A stretch of 64,000 bases of DNA from Rhodococcus sp. 1168 (GCF_002091955.1 NZ_MKKY01000048.1:90591-154590); one strand, 5' to 3'; positions 26,460 to 36,061 are shown, counted from the first letter of the stretch. Made by a program: numbers and translations. Notes: generated from the letters alone by a model not told the origin.

Positions 26460-27479
26460 TCACGCGGAGCTCGGTGACAACCGTCCGACGCTGCGCAGGC
26501 CCGCGACCGTGGCATCGAGCGTATCGAGAGACCCGCGGTAGTGCACTCCCAGATCTTTCTCGCTCGGCGAATCGTCGGAAGGCGGCATCTGCGTGTAGTA
26601 CTGCATCGCGGCCTCAGAAATCGGTGACCGAGACACGGGGGTCTCGATCGGTGACACCGAGTCGACGATGTCGGATGCTCGTCCCAGCAGTCGCAACGCG
26701 AGATCGGGAACGGGGACCGGAAGGACTGTCGTCCCCGTGATCTTCCTCAGCATCTCAGCAATCGACCCGATCGGTATCCGCTTCCCACCCACCATGTAGC
26801 GACGCGGCCCACGACCGGGTTCGAGCAGAGCCGCATGCACCGCCGCGAGATCACGGACGTCAACGACGGTCCAGGCTGCGCTGCGTCCCGGCAGCATTCG
26901 CATTTTCAGGGCAGATTCGACGCCGTCGGCGGCTTCACCGAATTGGTCACCTGCAGGAGGGCCGAGCACCATGCCGGGGTAGGTGATGACGACCGGCGCA
27001 CCGCCGTCTTGCATTCCGCGTGCATAGAGGTCGACCTGGGACTTGGTGCGTCCGTAGGCATCGGTTCCGCCGACGACCGGAAGATCGGCGCGAAGCATTT
27101 CCAACCCCGGCCGAAACAGGGCCGTAAAGCTCGAGACGTGCACGATCGGATCCAGGCCCAGTGCGGCGGCAGTTCCGAGCACGTTCTCCGCACCCAGCAT
27201 GTTCGTCGCGATCATCTCTTCGGCACGAGATGGATCGGTGGCGACGACGGCTGCGGCATGAACGACACTGTCGCAGCCATCCATTGCTTGCGAGATCGAG
27301 TCGGCGTCGGTGATGTCACCGAGGCGGAAGTCGCTTACGTCCAGGCCTATCTGGGCCGCGCTCGTCTGCAATCTGTCGGGATTTCTGACCAGGAAACGAA
27401 CTTCGTGTCCGGCGTCGACGGCTGCCTTCGCGGTCCATGCCCCGACGAAACCGGTACCGCCGGTGACGAGCACCCGCAT
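26460..27479 (-). CDS. NAD(P)-dependent epimerase/dehydratase (extended SDR)
   Basis: 339 residues. Nucleotide-binding GGTGFVGAW at 7-15, GDITDADS, HAAAVVAT, catalytic YGRTK (Y/K pair) and a C-terminal variable domain. Extended SDRs of this layout act on sugar nucleotides, sterols or lipid carbonyls. Its ATG overlaps the WS/DGAT stop by one base, which implies translational coupling and suggests a lipid-related substrate such as an alcohol or ketone precursor. Substrate not determinable. Confidence 0.85.
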   Translation of the reverse strand: MRVLVTGGTGFVGAWTAKAAVDAGHEVRFLVRNPDRLQTSAAQIGLDVSDFRLGDITDADSISQAMDGCDSVVHAAAVVATDPSRAEEMIATNMLGAENVLGTAAALGLDPIVHVSSFTALFRPGLEMLRADLPVVGGTDAYGRTKSQVDLYARGMQDGGAPVVITYPGMVLGPPAGDQFGEAADGVESALKMRMLPGRSAAWTVVDVRDLAAVHAALLEPGRGPRRYMVGGKRIPIGSIAEMLRKITGTTVLPVPVPDLALRLLGRASDIVDSVSPIETPVSRSPISEAAMQYYTQMPPSDDSPSEKDLGVHYRGSLDTLDATVAGLRSVGRLSPSSA

Positions 27480-28873
27480 CAGCTCTCCTTTGTTCGTGTT
27501 TGTGCTGCCTCGAGAAGCTCTGCCAGTGACTCGCCCATCGCGTCGGCGAGCCGGTCCAGATCTGGTGTTTGTTCGCGGTCTGCGATCAGACCGATGTCGA
27601 GGCGCCCGTCACCGGACATGACGGTGATGTTGAGACCGGCACCGTGCAAGATCGGTCCCAGAGGAAACATCCCGGTCACTTTGGCCCCGAGGAAGTACAA
27701 CGGCATCGGCGGACCGGGGACATTCGACATCACCAAGTTGTGCACGACGGGGTGATGCTTGGCGAGATCGAGCGCCGCGTAGGCGCGCATGGCTGCGGCA
27801 AATGTTGCGGGAGATGCAAATTGGGCCCAGTCCTGCAACAAGGTCGCACCGATCTCCTTGTTGTGATCCTTGCCGACCTCATGGCTCGCGGAGATAGCGA
27901 GCAATCGTTCGACCGGGTCGTCTATGTCGGTGGCCAGAGATGCGAACATTGCCGATACCTGATTGGTTCCCGGTCTGCTGCTTTTCTCGTGTACCGAGAC
28001 CGGGACGACGGCGATGAGCGAATCCTCCGGTAGACCATCGGATTTTTCGAGGTAGATGCGGATTGCACCCGCGCACATTGCCAGCACGACGTCGTTCACT
28101 TTGGCGTCGAATGCGTTCTTGATTTCCTTGACGTCGGAGAGTTTCAGTTGCTCGAAGGCGACGCTGCGGTGCCGACTCAGTGTGCCGTTGAATTGCGTTC
28201 GCGGCGCTGCGAACGGCGCAGGCATAGCGCGTCCGCTTCGGGCCCGCCCGATCCATCCGGTGAGGGTTCGTACCGTGGCGGGAAGAATACTGAGTGCCTG
28301 CAGTGGCCTGCTCGCGAAGGACACTGCACTTCCCACCGCAAGGTCGAAGTTGTTGACCGATCCGACCCCCGGTGATGGTGGAAGTGGTTCCGCATCCCGA
28401 TCGATGCTGCACAGTAGCGAAATAATGTTCGCTGCCGAGATTCCGTCAACGGTCGAGTGATGCATCTTCAGGAAAATGGGGGTCTTGCCGTTCTTCGCTC
28501 CTTCGAGCACCCACATCTCCCACAGCGGCCTCGAACGGTCCAGGGGCTGCACGGCGAAATGTGCACATGCCGCCGCGATTTCGTCTTTGCCGGCGGGCGC
28601 GGGGAGGGTCATTCGATGGAAATGCTTGTCGATGTCGAAGTTCTCGTCTTCGACCCAGACAGGGTGGTCGAGATTGAAGACGCTGTCGTGGAGCTTCTTA
28701 CGGAGCGTTGGTATGCCCTCCAGTCGACGCACCAGCTCGACCTTAAGGGCATCGGCGTCGTAGTCGACGTCATCACCCACCGCTTCGAGTTCGATGAGAC
28801 CGCACACATTCAGTGGCTGCTCAGGAGTTTCGAGGTATAGAAAGCTCGCGTCCAATCCGCTCAACCGTTCCAT
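27479..28873 (-). CDS. Wax ester synthase / diacylglycerol acyltransferase (WS/DGAT)
   Basis: 464 residues. The catalytic HHSTVDG motif (H138, H139, D143) and the N-terminal MERLSGLDASFLYLETPEQPLN block split over the first 22 residues are typical. NVVLSNVPGP-like VMSNVPGPPMPLYFLGAK and NITVMSGDGRLDIGLIADRE close the C-terminal domain. The enzyme makes triacylglycerol or wax ester from acyl-CoA, the main storage lipids of Rhodococcus and Mycobacterium. It is upstream of, and coupled to, the SDR. Confidence 0.94.
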   Translation of the reverse strand: MERLSGLDASFLYLETPEQPLNVCGLIELEAVGDDVDYDADALKVELVRRLEGIPTLRKKLHDSVFNLDHPVWVEDENFDIDKHFHRMTLPAPAGKDEIAAACAHFAVQPLDRSRPLWEMWVLEGAKNGKTPIFLKMHHSTVDGISAANIISLLCSIDRDAEPLPPSPGVGSVNNFDLAVGSAVSFASRPLQALSILPATVRTLTGWIGRARSGRAMPAPFAAPRTQFNGTLSRHRSVAFEQLKLSDVKEIKNAFDAKVNDVVLAMCAGAIRIYLEKSDGLPEDSLIAVVPVSVHEKSSRPGTNQVSAMFASLATDIDDPVERLLAISASHEVGKDHNKEIGATLLQDWAQFASPATFAAAMRAYAALDLAKHHPVVHNLVMSNVPGPPMPLYFLGAKVTGMFPLGPILHGAGLNITVMSGDGRLDIGLIADREQTPDLDRLADAMGESLAELLEAAQTRTKES

Positions 28874-28931
28874 TCGATTGACATTAGAACGCGTTGCAGT
28901 TTCTCGCTGAGATTTCGACTATTCTGTGCAG

Positions 28932-30227
28932 ATGTCCGGACGATTGCACCCGACCGACGCCCAGGCCTATTGGATGTCTTCGAAGATTCCGAACGACCAA
29001 TTTCTGCTCTATTGCTTCGACGCGAGTGCCCCTGCCACCGACGTCGTCGATCAACTCGTGTCGAATGCCCGAAGCATCCCCGAACTAGGTATCCGCTTCG
29101 CCGACGCTTTCGGTTTTCCACGCACCGTATCTATGACTGTCGGACCGCACCAGGTCATCACGCATACTCTGCCCGACGGCACGTGGACAGGATGCCTGCG
29201 AGCCGTCGCCGAGCTGTTCGCTCATCCTGTCGATCCGCTCGAAACTCCCTGGCTGCTACATCTTTTCGGATCCGTCTCCGGCGCCCCACGATGCACCGGA
29301 CCCGCACTCGTTGCAGTGCTACAAGTTTCACACGCCCTCGGCGACGGGCGTGTCGCCTCCTCGCTCGCACGACAGCTCCTCGGTGAACGTGATTCGTCCT
29401 CCCCGCTGCGCAACCCCCGCGGACGCTTCCGCCCCATCGAGTTCGTCAAGCAATCGCGCCGCGCCCAAGCACTCGAGAGGACACTCGCCGCCGACACCGC
29501 TGCGGGGTTGATACCCCCACAGTCACCTGGCAGGGAGAAGATCCGCGTCAACGTTGCCCCAGCGGGCGAGAGAAGCATCCGAACCGTCGTCCGAGACCGT
29601 GCCGAGCTGAGCGGCCCCGGGGTCACCGTCACCGTCGGCGCCATTACGGCAGTGTCCATAGCGCTGTCGAACTATCTGAGACGCTGCGGCGACTCTGTTC
29701 CGGAGCGGCTCGGCGCAGAGGTCACGCTGGGAAAGCGTGGGCCGCGGCGGGCACGCAACCACTTTCGCAATGCAGGTATCGATCTCTACCCTGCCGTCGT
29801 CGACCCGCTCGAGCGAGCGAAGCACATTTCGGCAGCCCTCCGCGATCGTCGGGCGCGTGCCGATCATCCCGCCATGGCCGCGCAGGCTCTCGCGTCCGAG
29901 ATGGTGCCCGCCGTACTACTGCGATGGGGAATCCGTCAGTTCGACGCCACCGTGTTACCCGATTCGGTCACCGGCAATACTGTCGTGTCGAGTGTCGATC
30001 GAGGAGCCGCCGATCTCGTCTTGGGCGGCGGGCGCATCCGCTTCACCGCAGGCTTTCCGGCACTGTCCCCGGTCATGAGTCTCACCCACGGCGTTCACGG
30101 CATCGGCGACGTGGTGACCATCAGCGTCACGTCGAGCGCCTCGGCGGTGGACGACCCGGATGTCTACGCAGGGCTCCTGCACGACGCGGTCGACGAGATG
30201 GCCGCGCGCCTCGGCAGAGGTGTTTGA
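28932..30227 (+). CDS. Divergent WS/DGAT-like acyltransferase
   Basis: 431 residues from the ATG at 28932 (MSGRLHPTDAQAYWMSS). It shows the condensation/WS-DGAT fold: a single-histidine active site VSHALGDG in the position of HHxxxDG, later GNTVVSSVDRG in the place of the NVPGP strand, and MSLTHGVHGIGDVVTISV near the end. The first histidine of the usual HH pair is Ser, but the catalytic second histidine and DG are kept. It is transcribed divergently from the WS/DGAT gene with 58 bp between starts. Acyl substrate unknown. Confidence 0.8.
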   Translation: MSGRLHPTDAQAYWMSSKIPNDQFLLYCFDASAPATDVVDQLVSNARSIPELGIRFADAFGFPRTVSMTVGPHQVITHTLPDGTWTGCLRAVAELFAHPVDPLETPWLLHLFGSVSGAPRCTGPALVAVLQVSHALGDGRVASSLARQLLGERDSSSPLRNPRGRFRPIEFVKQSRRAQALERTLAADTAAGLIPPQSPGREKIRVNVAPAGERSIRTVVRDRAELSGPGVTVTVGAITAVSIALSNYLRRCGDSVPERLGAEVTLGKRGPRRARNHFRNAGIDLYPAVVDPLERAKHISAALRDRRARADHPAMAAQALASEMVPAVLLRWGIRQFDATVLPDSVTGNTVVSSVDRGAADLVLGGGRIRFTAGFPALSPVMSLTHGVHGIGDVVTISVTSSASAVDDPDVYAGLLHDAVDEMAARLGRGV

Positions 30228-30287
30228 CAGACACTTCTCAGCATTGTGCGGGTGCTGGCCTCAGACTCCTCGCGCATGCTGGTGAAT

Positions 30288-31142
30288 ATGACTCAGATGA
30301 CGGTTCTCGCGATCGGTGGCACCGGGGAATCTCACCCGGACGACGACCGCACCGAGGTCACCGGGCTGCTGAGCAGCGTCACCGGCGAATTGGACGAAAG
30401 ATTCGACGGAAGGTGGGTCGGTTACCCCGCGTCGTATGGCCCGGTGGCAGTCGGTGGCCTCAGCTTCTCGCACAGCACCGAGCTCGGTGTCCGACGTCTG
30501 ATCTCGGCGATCCAGGTAACCACGGGACCGATCGCGCTCATCGGCTATTCCCAGGGCTGTTCGGTTATTCGCGAAGTATTGGGTCTTCTCGCACGGGGCG
30601 AGGTGCACCTTCCTGCCGTCGCCGCCGCCGGGTTGATCTCCGATCCACAACAACCTGCGGGCGCCGTGCCCGAATGCTCGGGACGTGGGGTTGCCGGGGA
30701 CGGACCGACGCTTCCGGACTCGGTGGCGGTGATCTGGATCGGGCAACCCGCGGACATGATCTGCAATGCAAGCGAAGACAGCTACATTCGCGACATCGCC
30801 GACCTGACCCGGTGGATGTCTTTTCGCACTCCAAAAGTGTGGCTACAGCAGCTGTGGATACTGTTGCGTAGCAATGGTTTTCAAAATGCCGCCAAGACAC
30901 ACCTGTCGCCGAAGCAGTGGCGGACAGACATACGACGCCTGCGCGTCGCCGCCACCGAGCTCAGCGGATATCTGCCCCGGACACTGGTATGGCGGAGGTG
31001 GCGAATATCCAACCCGTCCGGAGATCGCCACATCGCCTATGCGAGTGAGCCTCTCGATGCGAGCGGTCTGACCGGTTGCCAAATCCTGGCGCAGTGGCTG
31101 CAGGTACAGGCAACGATGGCCCCGGTGTCATACGCAGCGTGA
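30288..31142 (+). CDS. Cutinase/LysB-like serine esterase
   Basis: 284 residues from the ATG at 30288 (an upstream in-frame start at 30246 is possible). Alpha/beta hydrolase with the nucleophile elbow GYSQG (S88), a probable acid residue at GQPADMIC and a histidine near DRHIAYA. The Asp before Met-Ile-Cys and the short lid-like helix-rich insert resemble cutinase-like and phage LysB mycolyl-ester hydrolases. No signal peptide is visible, so it may act inside the cell on storage or mycolic lipids. It follows the acyltransferase gene by about 60 bp. Confidence 0.72.
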   Translation: MTQMTVLAIGGTGESHPDDDRTEVTGLLSSVTGELDERFDGRWVGYPASYGPVAVGGLSFSHSTELGVRRLISAIQVTTGPIALIGYSQGCSVIREVLGLLARGEVHLPAVAAAGLISDPQQPAGAVPECSGRGVAGDGPTLPDSVAVIWIGQPADMICNASEDSYIRDIADLTRWMSFRTPKVWLQQLWILLRSNGFQNAAKTHLSPKQWRTDIRRLRVAATELSGYLPRTLVWRRWRISNPSGDRHIAYASEPLDASGLTGCQILAQWLQVQATMAPVSYAA

Positions 31143-31149
31143 GTCTAGG

Positions 31150-31512
31150 TCAGCGCAGGCACAGACAGAAGAGATGACCGACGGGATCGCGGAAGACGGT
31201 GAAACTCGGCTGATCGAGTGGCCCGGTCACTTTCGTGGCACCGAGTCCGACGACGAATTCCTCCGAGGCGGCCATGTCGTCGACGACCAGATCCAAATGA
31301 ATCTTGATCCCCTCCGACGGCCATTCCAGCGGAACGAAGTCCTCGGCCAGTTGGAATGCCAACTTGAGATTGCCCGGACCTTGAAGGATCGTCCAATCCT
31401 TCTCGGATCGGACGATGTTCCACCCGAGCATCTCGCCGTAGAACCCGGCCAGTGCTGCGGTGTCGGGGCAGTCGAGGACTACGTAGTCCATGTCGATCGC
31501 AGGTCGTGTCAT
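31150..31512 (-). CDS. VOC-superfamily (glyoxalase/dioxygenase-fold) protein
   Basis: 120 residues from the ATG at 31512 (MTRPAIDMDYVVLDCPD); the longer frame upstream is shadow. It has two beta-alpha-beta-beta-beta modules with AGFYGEMLGW in the first and IHLDLVVDDM with DPVGHLFCLC in the second. The HLD and final E/D positions could bind a metal, but the typical terminal glutamate is replaced by Cys/Leu. Substrate unknown. Confidence 0.85.
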   Translation of the reverse strand: MTRPAIDMDYVVLDCPDTAALAGFYGEMLGWNIVRSEKDWTILQGPGNLKLAFQLAEDFVPLEWPSEGIKIHLDLVVDDMAASEEFVVGLGATKVTGPLDQPSFTVFRDPVGHLFCLCLR

Positions 31513-31579
31513 GGGTGACAGCGTAATGAGAAGAATGTCTTCAGTGGCCGAAGGGCCGCGATTCCGGTGATACGCGCAG

Positions 31580-33481
31580 TCAGATGATCCACCAGGCGGC
31601 GTAGGGCGGCATCCATACCGAACCGAACTCGTCGGCCACCAAATCGTGTTGTGCGAGAACTTCCCGAGGGTGTTCGACGCCGAGATCGAGAACATGCGAG
31701 TACGGAAACGGCCGATGCTCGGCGGTCATGTTGAAGAGTGCGAGGAAGGTGCCACTGGGGTGGCGTCGGCGGACCACCAAGAGGCCGTCGTCGAAGTCGG
31801 TCGGCAGATCCACCGGTGCCTCGGCGTGCAACATCGGCAGACCCGCGCGGACTTTGGCGATGCGGGCGATCCCGTCGAACACCCGCTGCTCGTCGGTGCC
31901 GGCGATCAGACGTCGCGCGCGGTCTTCGTCGGTGACGCGGGGACGGTGGACCCAGCGATTGTCGTCCCCGTGCCCGGGTTCGGCAGCCCACTCCGCGTCA
32001 CCGGGGGATCCCAGCTCGTCGCCGCTCCACACGACGGGGATGCCACCCCACACCGAGATGACGGCGTGCGTGAGAAATATACGGGCGAACGCTCCGTCCG
32101 GGTCCAGCCTCGACGGGCCGAGTCCGCTCAATGCTGCTGAGGTGCCGCTGATTCGGCGGTCGTCGGTCTTTTCGTTGTGTTGAAATACGAGCCCTTCGGC
32201 CCAGGAACCATCGAACTCACCGCTGTACCACTCGGCGAGAAAGTGACGGTGCCCTGCGCCCGTCAACCCCAGTGCGGTGGCGTCGCCGTCGTCGATCGCC
32301 CAACCGATGTCGTCGTGGGATCGGACGTACGTCACCCAGGTGCCGCTCGACGGTGTCGGGGGCAGTGTGGCGAGGGCGTGCCGAGCGAGCGCGGTACTGC
32401 CGGTTGCCAGCATCGACCACACCTGCACCATCAGACTGTTGTGATAGGCGATGTCGGAGACCCGACCGGTGTGTGGACCCAGCCCCAGGTAGGGCATCAG
32501 ATCTCGAGGTCCGACGATCGCTTCTGCCTTGAACAGCACCGCCGGCGCAGCGAGCCGTGCGGTTGCCCGCAGGGCCTGGGTGATGGCGTGGACCTCGGGC
32601 TGATTCTGACAATTGGTTCCGAGCCGCTTCCACAGGAACGCGATCGCGTCCAGCCGAAGAACTTCCACGCCGAGGTTCGCAAGGTGCATGACGATGTCGG
32701 CGAACTCGAGCAGCACATTCGGATTGGCCCAGTTCAGGTCCCATTGCCACTCGTTGAAGGTGGTCCACACCCACTCCCCCATGCGGTCGTCGAAGGTGAA
32801 GCTGCCCGGCGCGAAGTCGGGAAACACCTCGGGCAATGTGCGTTCGAACGAATCCGGTGTACTCCGATCGGGGTAGATCAAGAAGTAGTCCCTGAACTTC
32901 TGATCACCGGAACGTGCTTTTTCTGCCCACTCATGCTCGCGCGCAACATGATTGACGACAAGATCGACGACGAGGCTGATTCCACTCTCGCGTAGCGTTC
33001 TCGCCAGTGCGCTCAGGTCCTCATTGGTTCCCAGGTCGGGGCGGACCGATCGGTAATCCATGACCGCATAACCGCCGTCGTTGTCCCCTGGTCGCGTCGC
33101 CAGTAGCGGCATCAGGTGCAGATACGTCACGCCCAGTTCGGTGAGATGATCGAGTCGCTGTCCGAGACCCGCCAACGTCTCTCCGTACCGCTCGACATAA
33201 CAGGCGTAGCCGAACATGTCCGGCCGCTGGAACCAGTCGGGCCGAAGAAGCCGGCGTTCGTCCAACCGGTGCAACTCCGGCGGGCGTTGCGCAAAGCCGG
33301 TAGCAGCAGCTTCCACCAGGCGTGACACTACGGCGTCGGGGTCCGGATAGATCGCTGTGACGGCGTCGTGCAGATCGGGCCACCACAGTTCGTACCTGAG
33401 CTGAAAAGTTTCTCGTCGATGGGCCGGGAGACCCTCCAGGATCTGGAGCGTAGCTGCGGAGTGGGCCGGCGGGACAACCAT
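31580..33481 (-). CDS. Amylosucrase-like alpha-glucosyltransferase (GH13)
   Basis: 633 residues from the ATG at 33481 (MVVPPAHSAATL); upstream frame is shadow of the divergent gene. Amylosucrases make alpha-1,4-glucan from sucrose. The N-terminal helical domain precedes a (beta/alpha)8 barrel with LVVDLVVNHVA, nucleophile aspartate in LRLDAIAFLW, acid/base glutamate in FKAEAIVG and the third acid in VRSHDDIGW. WANPNVLLEFADI and YHNSLMVQVW are amylosucrase-type blocks. Sucrose use versus another alpha-glucoside cannot be told from sequence, and no other sugar genes are adjacent. Confidence 0.85.
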   Translation of the reverse strand: MVVPPAHSAATLQILEGLPAHRRETFQLRYELWWPDLHDAVTAIYPDPDAVVSRLVEAAATGFAQRPPELHRLDERRLLRPDWFQRPDMFGYACYVERYGETLAGLGQRLDHLTELGVTYLHLMPLLATRPGDNDGGYAVMDYRSVRPDLGTNEDLSALARTLRESGISLVVDLVVNHVAREHEWAEKARSGDQKFRDYFLIYPDRSTPDSFERTLPEVFPDFAPGSFTFDDRMGEWVWTTFNEWQWDLNWANPNVLLEFADIVMHLANLGVEVLRLDAIAFLWKRLGTNCQNQPEVHAITQALRATARLAAPAVLFKAEAIVGPRDLMPYLGLGPHTGRVSDIAYHNSLMVQVWSMLATGSTALARHALATLPPTPSSGTWVTYVRSHDDIGWAIDDGDATALGLTGAGHRHFLAEWYSGEFDGSWAEGLVFQHNEKTDDRRISGTSAALSGLGPSRLDPDGAFARIFLTHAVISVWGGIPVVWSGDELGSPGDAEWAAEPGHGDDNRWVHRPRVTDEDRARRLIAGTDEQRVFDGIARIAKVRAGLPMLHAEAPVDLPTDFDDGLLVVRRRHPSGTFLALFNMTAEHRPFPYSHVLDLGVEHPREVLAQHDLVADEFGSVWMPPYAAWWII

Positions 33482-33559
33482 GCCTGCATCATGGCACGAC
33501 GGCACTGTCGATGCGCTCGAGATCCGATGCCCTCGAGATCGGAGAGGCACACTGTCGGA

Positions 33560-34726
33560 GTGAAGATCACCGACGCACAGCGCCGAGCCCATCTGGCTAC
33601 CCGTCACTTCGCGGACTCCCCCACCGCCGAGGACGTCGCCTCTTCGCTGCTGGCCTTGCACGCTACCGACCCTGCGACGGTCTACTTGTCCGTGCTCGCC
33701 CGCACCCGGTCGCTGTCCATCGAAGATGTCCGCACCGCCATGTACGACCGGCGGAATCTGGTGCGGCTCATGGCGATGCGCCGCACCCTGTTCGTCGTCG
33801 CGCACGACGACGTCCCGATCATCCATGCGGCAGCAAGCCTCGGAGTGGCCCGAACGATGCGCGCGAGACTGATCAAAGAGGTGTCGACGCTTCCGACCGA
33901 CCCCGTCATCGAGGATGTGCAGGGTTGGCTCGATGCCGTAGAGAAGCAGGCAGAAGACGCGTTGAGGGCCGCCGGGTCGGCAACGGGTGCGGAGTTGTCG
34001 GCTGCGGCGCCGCTGCTGAGGACCGCGCTACTTCCCACGACCGACAAGGCGTACGACGTCAAGCGTTATGTGACTTCGCAGGTGTTGTCGATGATGGCCG
34101 CCGAAGGACGCATGGTGCGTGTCGAACCTCGCGGTTCGTGGACATCCCGTAGACACGCATGGGCACCGATCGATCAGTGGTGGCCAGGCGGCATTCCGCC
34201 TCTCGACGAGGCCGAGAGCCGCCGCGAGCTGGCAAGACGCTGGCTCGACGTGTTCGGGCCCGCAATGCTCGACGATGTTCAGTGGTGGACCGGGTGGAAC
34301 AAAACTCAGACACGAGCCGCGATTGCAGGCCTCGACACCGTCGAAGTGGAACTCGACGCCGGCGACGGGATCATGCTGGCCGACACGGTCATTCAGAAGG
34401 GCGGGACCGGGGTGATGCTGCTGCCCGCGCTCGATCCGACACCGATGGGGTGGAAGCACCGCAACTGGTACCTCGGCGAACACAAAGCTCCACTGTTCGA
34501 CACGTACGGCAACATCGGCCCGACGATCTGGTCCGATGGCCGCATCGTCGGCGGCTGGGCCGTCACCCCCGCCGGTGAGGTGGTGACCGAACTTTTCGAG
34601 GAGGTCGGTTCGGGAGTCAAGACAATAGCCGCCGAGGCTGGAAGGAGAACCGATCTGCTCGACGGGAGCGCGGTCATCCCGAGCTTCCCGACACCGCTGG
34701 AAAAGCGGCTTCGGGGTAAGAAGTAG
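33560..34726 (+). CDS. Winged-helix DNA-binding domain protein (HTH_42 / DUF1006 family)
   Basis: 388 residues from a GTG at 33560 (VKITDAQRRAHLATRHF). The family is now known to include DNA-glycosylase-like AlkX/YcaQ proteins that unhook crosslinks; here the catalytic context is not clear to me. Recognisable blocks are LLALHATDPATVYLSVLAR (split), RLMAMRRTLFVV, DDVQWWTGW and IGPTIWSDGRIVGGW. Divergent from the amylosucrase gene with 78 bp between starts. Confidence 0.82.
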   Translation: MKITDAQRRAHLATRHFADSPTAEDVASSLLALHATDPATVYLSVLARTRSLSIEDVRTAMYDRRNLVRLMAMRRTLFVVAHDDVPIIHAAASLGVARTMRARLIKEVSTLPTDPVIEDVQGWLDAVEKQAEDALRAAGSATGAELSAAAPLLRTALLPTTDKAYDVKRYVTSQVLSMMAAEGRMVRVEPRGSWTSRRHAWAPIDQWWPGGIPPLDEAESRRELARRWLDVFGPAMLDDVQWWTGWNKTQTRAAIAGLDTVEVELDAGDGIMLADTVIQKGGTGVMLLPALDPTPMGWKHRNWYLGEHKAPLFDTYGNIGPTIWSDGRIVGGWAVTPAGEVVTELFEEVGSGVKTIAAEAGRRTDLLDGSAVIPSFPTPLEKRLRGKK

Positions 34727-34729
34727 CAG

Positions 34730-35734
34730 CTAGCTCTGAAGCTGCGACGGGACCGACACGATCACCCGGCCCGAGCTGCCACCGGTCAGAAGTGACACGA
34801 ACGCCTCGGGAATGCGATCGATCCCATCGAATACCGTGTGCAGGCTGCGGACTTTGCCCTCGCGCAACCAACCATCGACCTCGGTTTCGAACTGGTCGCG
34901 AAGATCCTCGTGTGACGTGACAGCGAAGCCCTTCATGGTGAGTTCCTGGTAGATGAGCCTGCGATAGTTTGCCGGACCGCCGCCGTCCCCCACCGCACCG
35001 CAAATCACCGCTCGACCACCGAAGTTCAGTACCTCGAGCGCGGCCTCGAGTTGCTCGCCGCCGACGTTGTCGTAGTAGAGGTCGATGCCGTCGGGCGCAG
35101 CATCGCGCAACAGATCGACCGCAGGGCCGTCATGTCGATTGATGGCTTTGTCCGCACCGAGTGTGTCTGTGAGGAGCACGACCTTGTCGTTGGAGCCGGC
35201 GACACCAATGACGGTTGCTCCACGCGCCTTGGCGAACTGTACGACGCAGCTGCCCACTCCGCCTGCCGCGCCGGAGACGTAGACGACGTCCTCGGGCTGC
35301 ACATCACCGACGTGAATCAACCCGGTGTATGCGGTGAAACCGACGTGCCCGAGCACCGTGAGATGAGCGTCGAGGCCCCCATTCGGCTCCGTGTCGGTAA
35401 TCTTGCGCAGCTCATCGGCTTCCACGACAGTGGTCGTGCACCAAGGGACCTTGCCGACGGCGAGGTCCCCGGGCTGAAAACCCTCGACGCCCGACTCGAG
35501 CACTTCGACTACCGCGTCACTGGACGGGACATCACCGACGCCGATCCCCGGCCCGTATGCCGTACCTTCACCGCCGAGGCGGTGAGCAAGCCCCGCGTTG
35601 AGACCGAGTCGCCTGACACCTACAAGAACCTGCGTCTTTGTCGGTGAAGGGACTTCTGTGTCGAACATGCCGAAGTTGTCCGCGCGGACACATCCGTCCG
35701 GCAGCGCCGTCAACTGCACTTCTCGACCGAGCAT
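34730..35734 (-). CDS. Zinc-independent MDR-family NADP-dependent oxidoreductase
   Basis: 334 residues from the ATG at 35734 (MLGREVQLTALPDG); an upstream in-frame start at 35770 exists. A GroES-like N-terminal domain is followed by a Rossmann fold with VYVSGAAGGVGSCVVQFAKA and DLYYDNVGGEQLEAAL, typical of leukotriene-B4-dehydrogenase/prostaglandin-reductase-like alkenal or quinone reductases. No zinc-ligand cysteines. It is the last recognisable core-type gene before the accessory island. Confidence 0.88.
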   Translation of the reverse strand: MLGREVQLTALPDGCVRADNFGMFDTEVPSPTKTQVLVGVRRLGLNAGLAHRLGGEGTAYGPGIGVGDVPSSDAVVEVLESGVEGFQPGDLAVGKVPWCTTTVVEADELRKITDTEPNGGLDAHLTVLGHVGFTAYTGLIHVGDVQPEDVVYVSGAAGGVGSCVVQFAKARGATVIGVAGSNDKVVLLTDTLGADKAINRHDGPAVDLLRDAAPDGIDLYYDNVGGEQLEAALEVLNFGGRAVICGAVGDGGGPANYRRLIYQELTMKGFAVTSHEDLRDQFETEVDGWLREGKVRSLHTVFDGIDRIPEAFVSLLTGGSSGRVIVSVPSQLQS

Positions 35735-35770
35735 ATTTCGACTGTACGGAGTCGGTCTGAATCCGCACAC

Positions 35771-35905
35771 ACATGGGCGTTCGGCGGTGGGTACGGGTCA
35801 GCTCTCGGGAACGCGCTCGTCGCGACTGGACCTGTGACGGTCTGGCGGGACGGTGTGACCACCCGCTCGACGCTCGACCCGCACCAGAACGTCATCGCGC
35901 CGTGA
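35771..35905 (+). pseudogene. C-terminal remnant of an unrecognised gene
   Basis: On the + strand a frame with good codon bias reads TWAFGGGYGSALGNALVATG and PVTVWRDGVTTRSTLDPHQN before a TGA at 35903-35905. It has no start codon of its own and fades into the antisense of the oxidoreductase start. I cannot name the family. It is followed by a hairpin at 35979 that could be its old terminator. Confidence 0.3.
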
Positions 35906-35978
35906 CCGAGCGATCCATCGTCGTCGGATATGAAGTCGCGGCTGCGACCGTGAGCTGAGAACTCGAATGCATTGGGCA

Positions 35979-36022
35979 CGTCGGGACCGGTGGCCTGGCT
36001 GCGGGCCGCACCGGTCCCGACG
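35979..36022 (+). terminator. Long hairpin, possible terminator
   Basis: 13-bp perfect outer stem (35979-35991 with 36010-36022, starting CGTCGGGACCGGT) closed by a GC-rich loop that can pair further. It is followed by TCTTCGCT rather than a clean T-run. It separates the remnant from the metallopeptidase-like pseudogene. Confidence 0.55.
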
Positions 36023-36061
36023 TCTTCGCTCCTTACCAACCCAATGGAAGGACGGCACAAA

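Noticed and set aside
35902..35958. 18-residue ORF MTERSIVVGYEVAAATVS
   Set aside because: Resembles the start of a universal stress protein, but it is too short and lacks any downstream continuation in frame.
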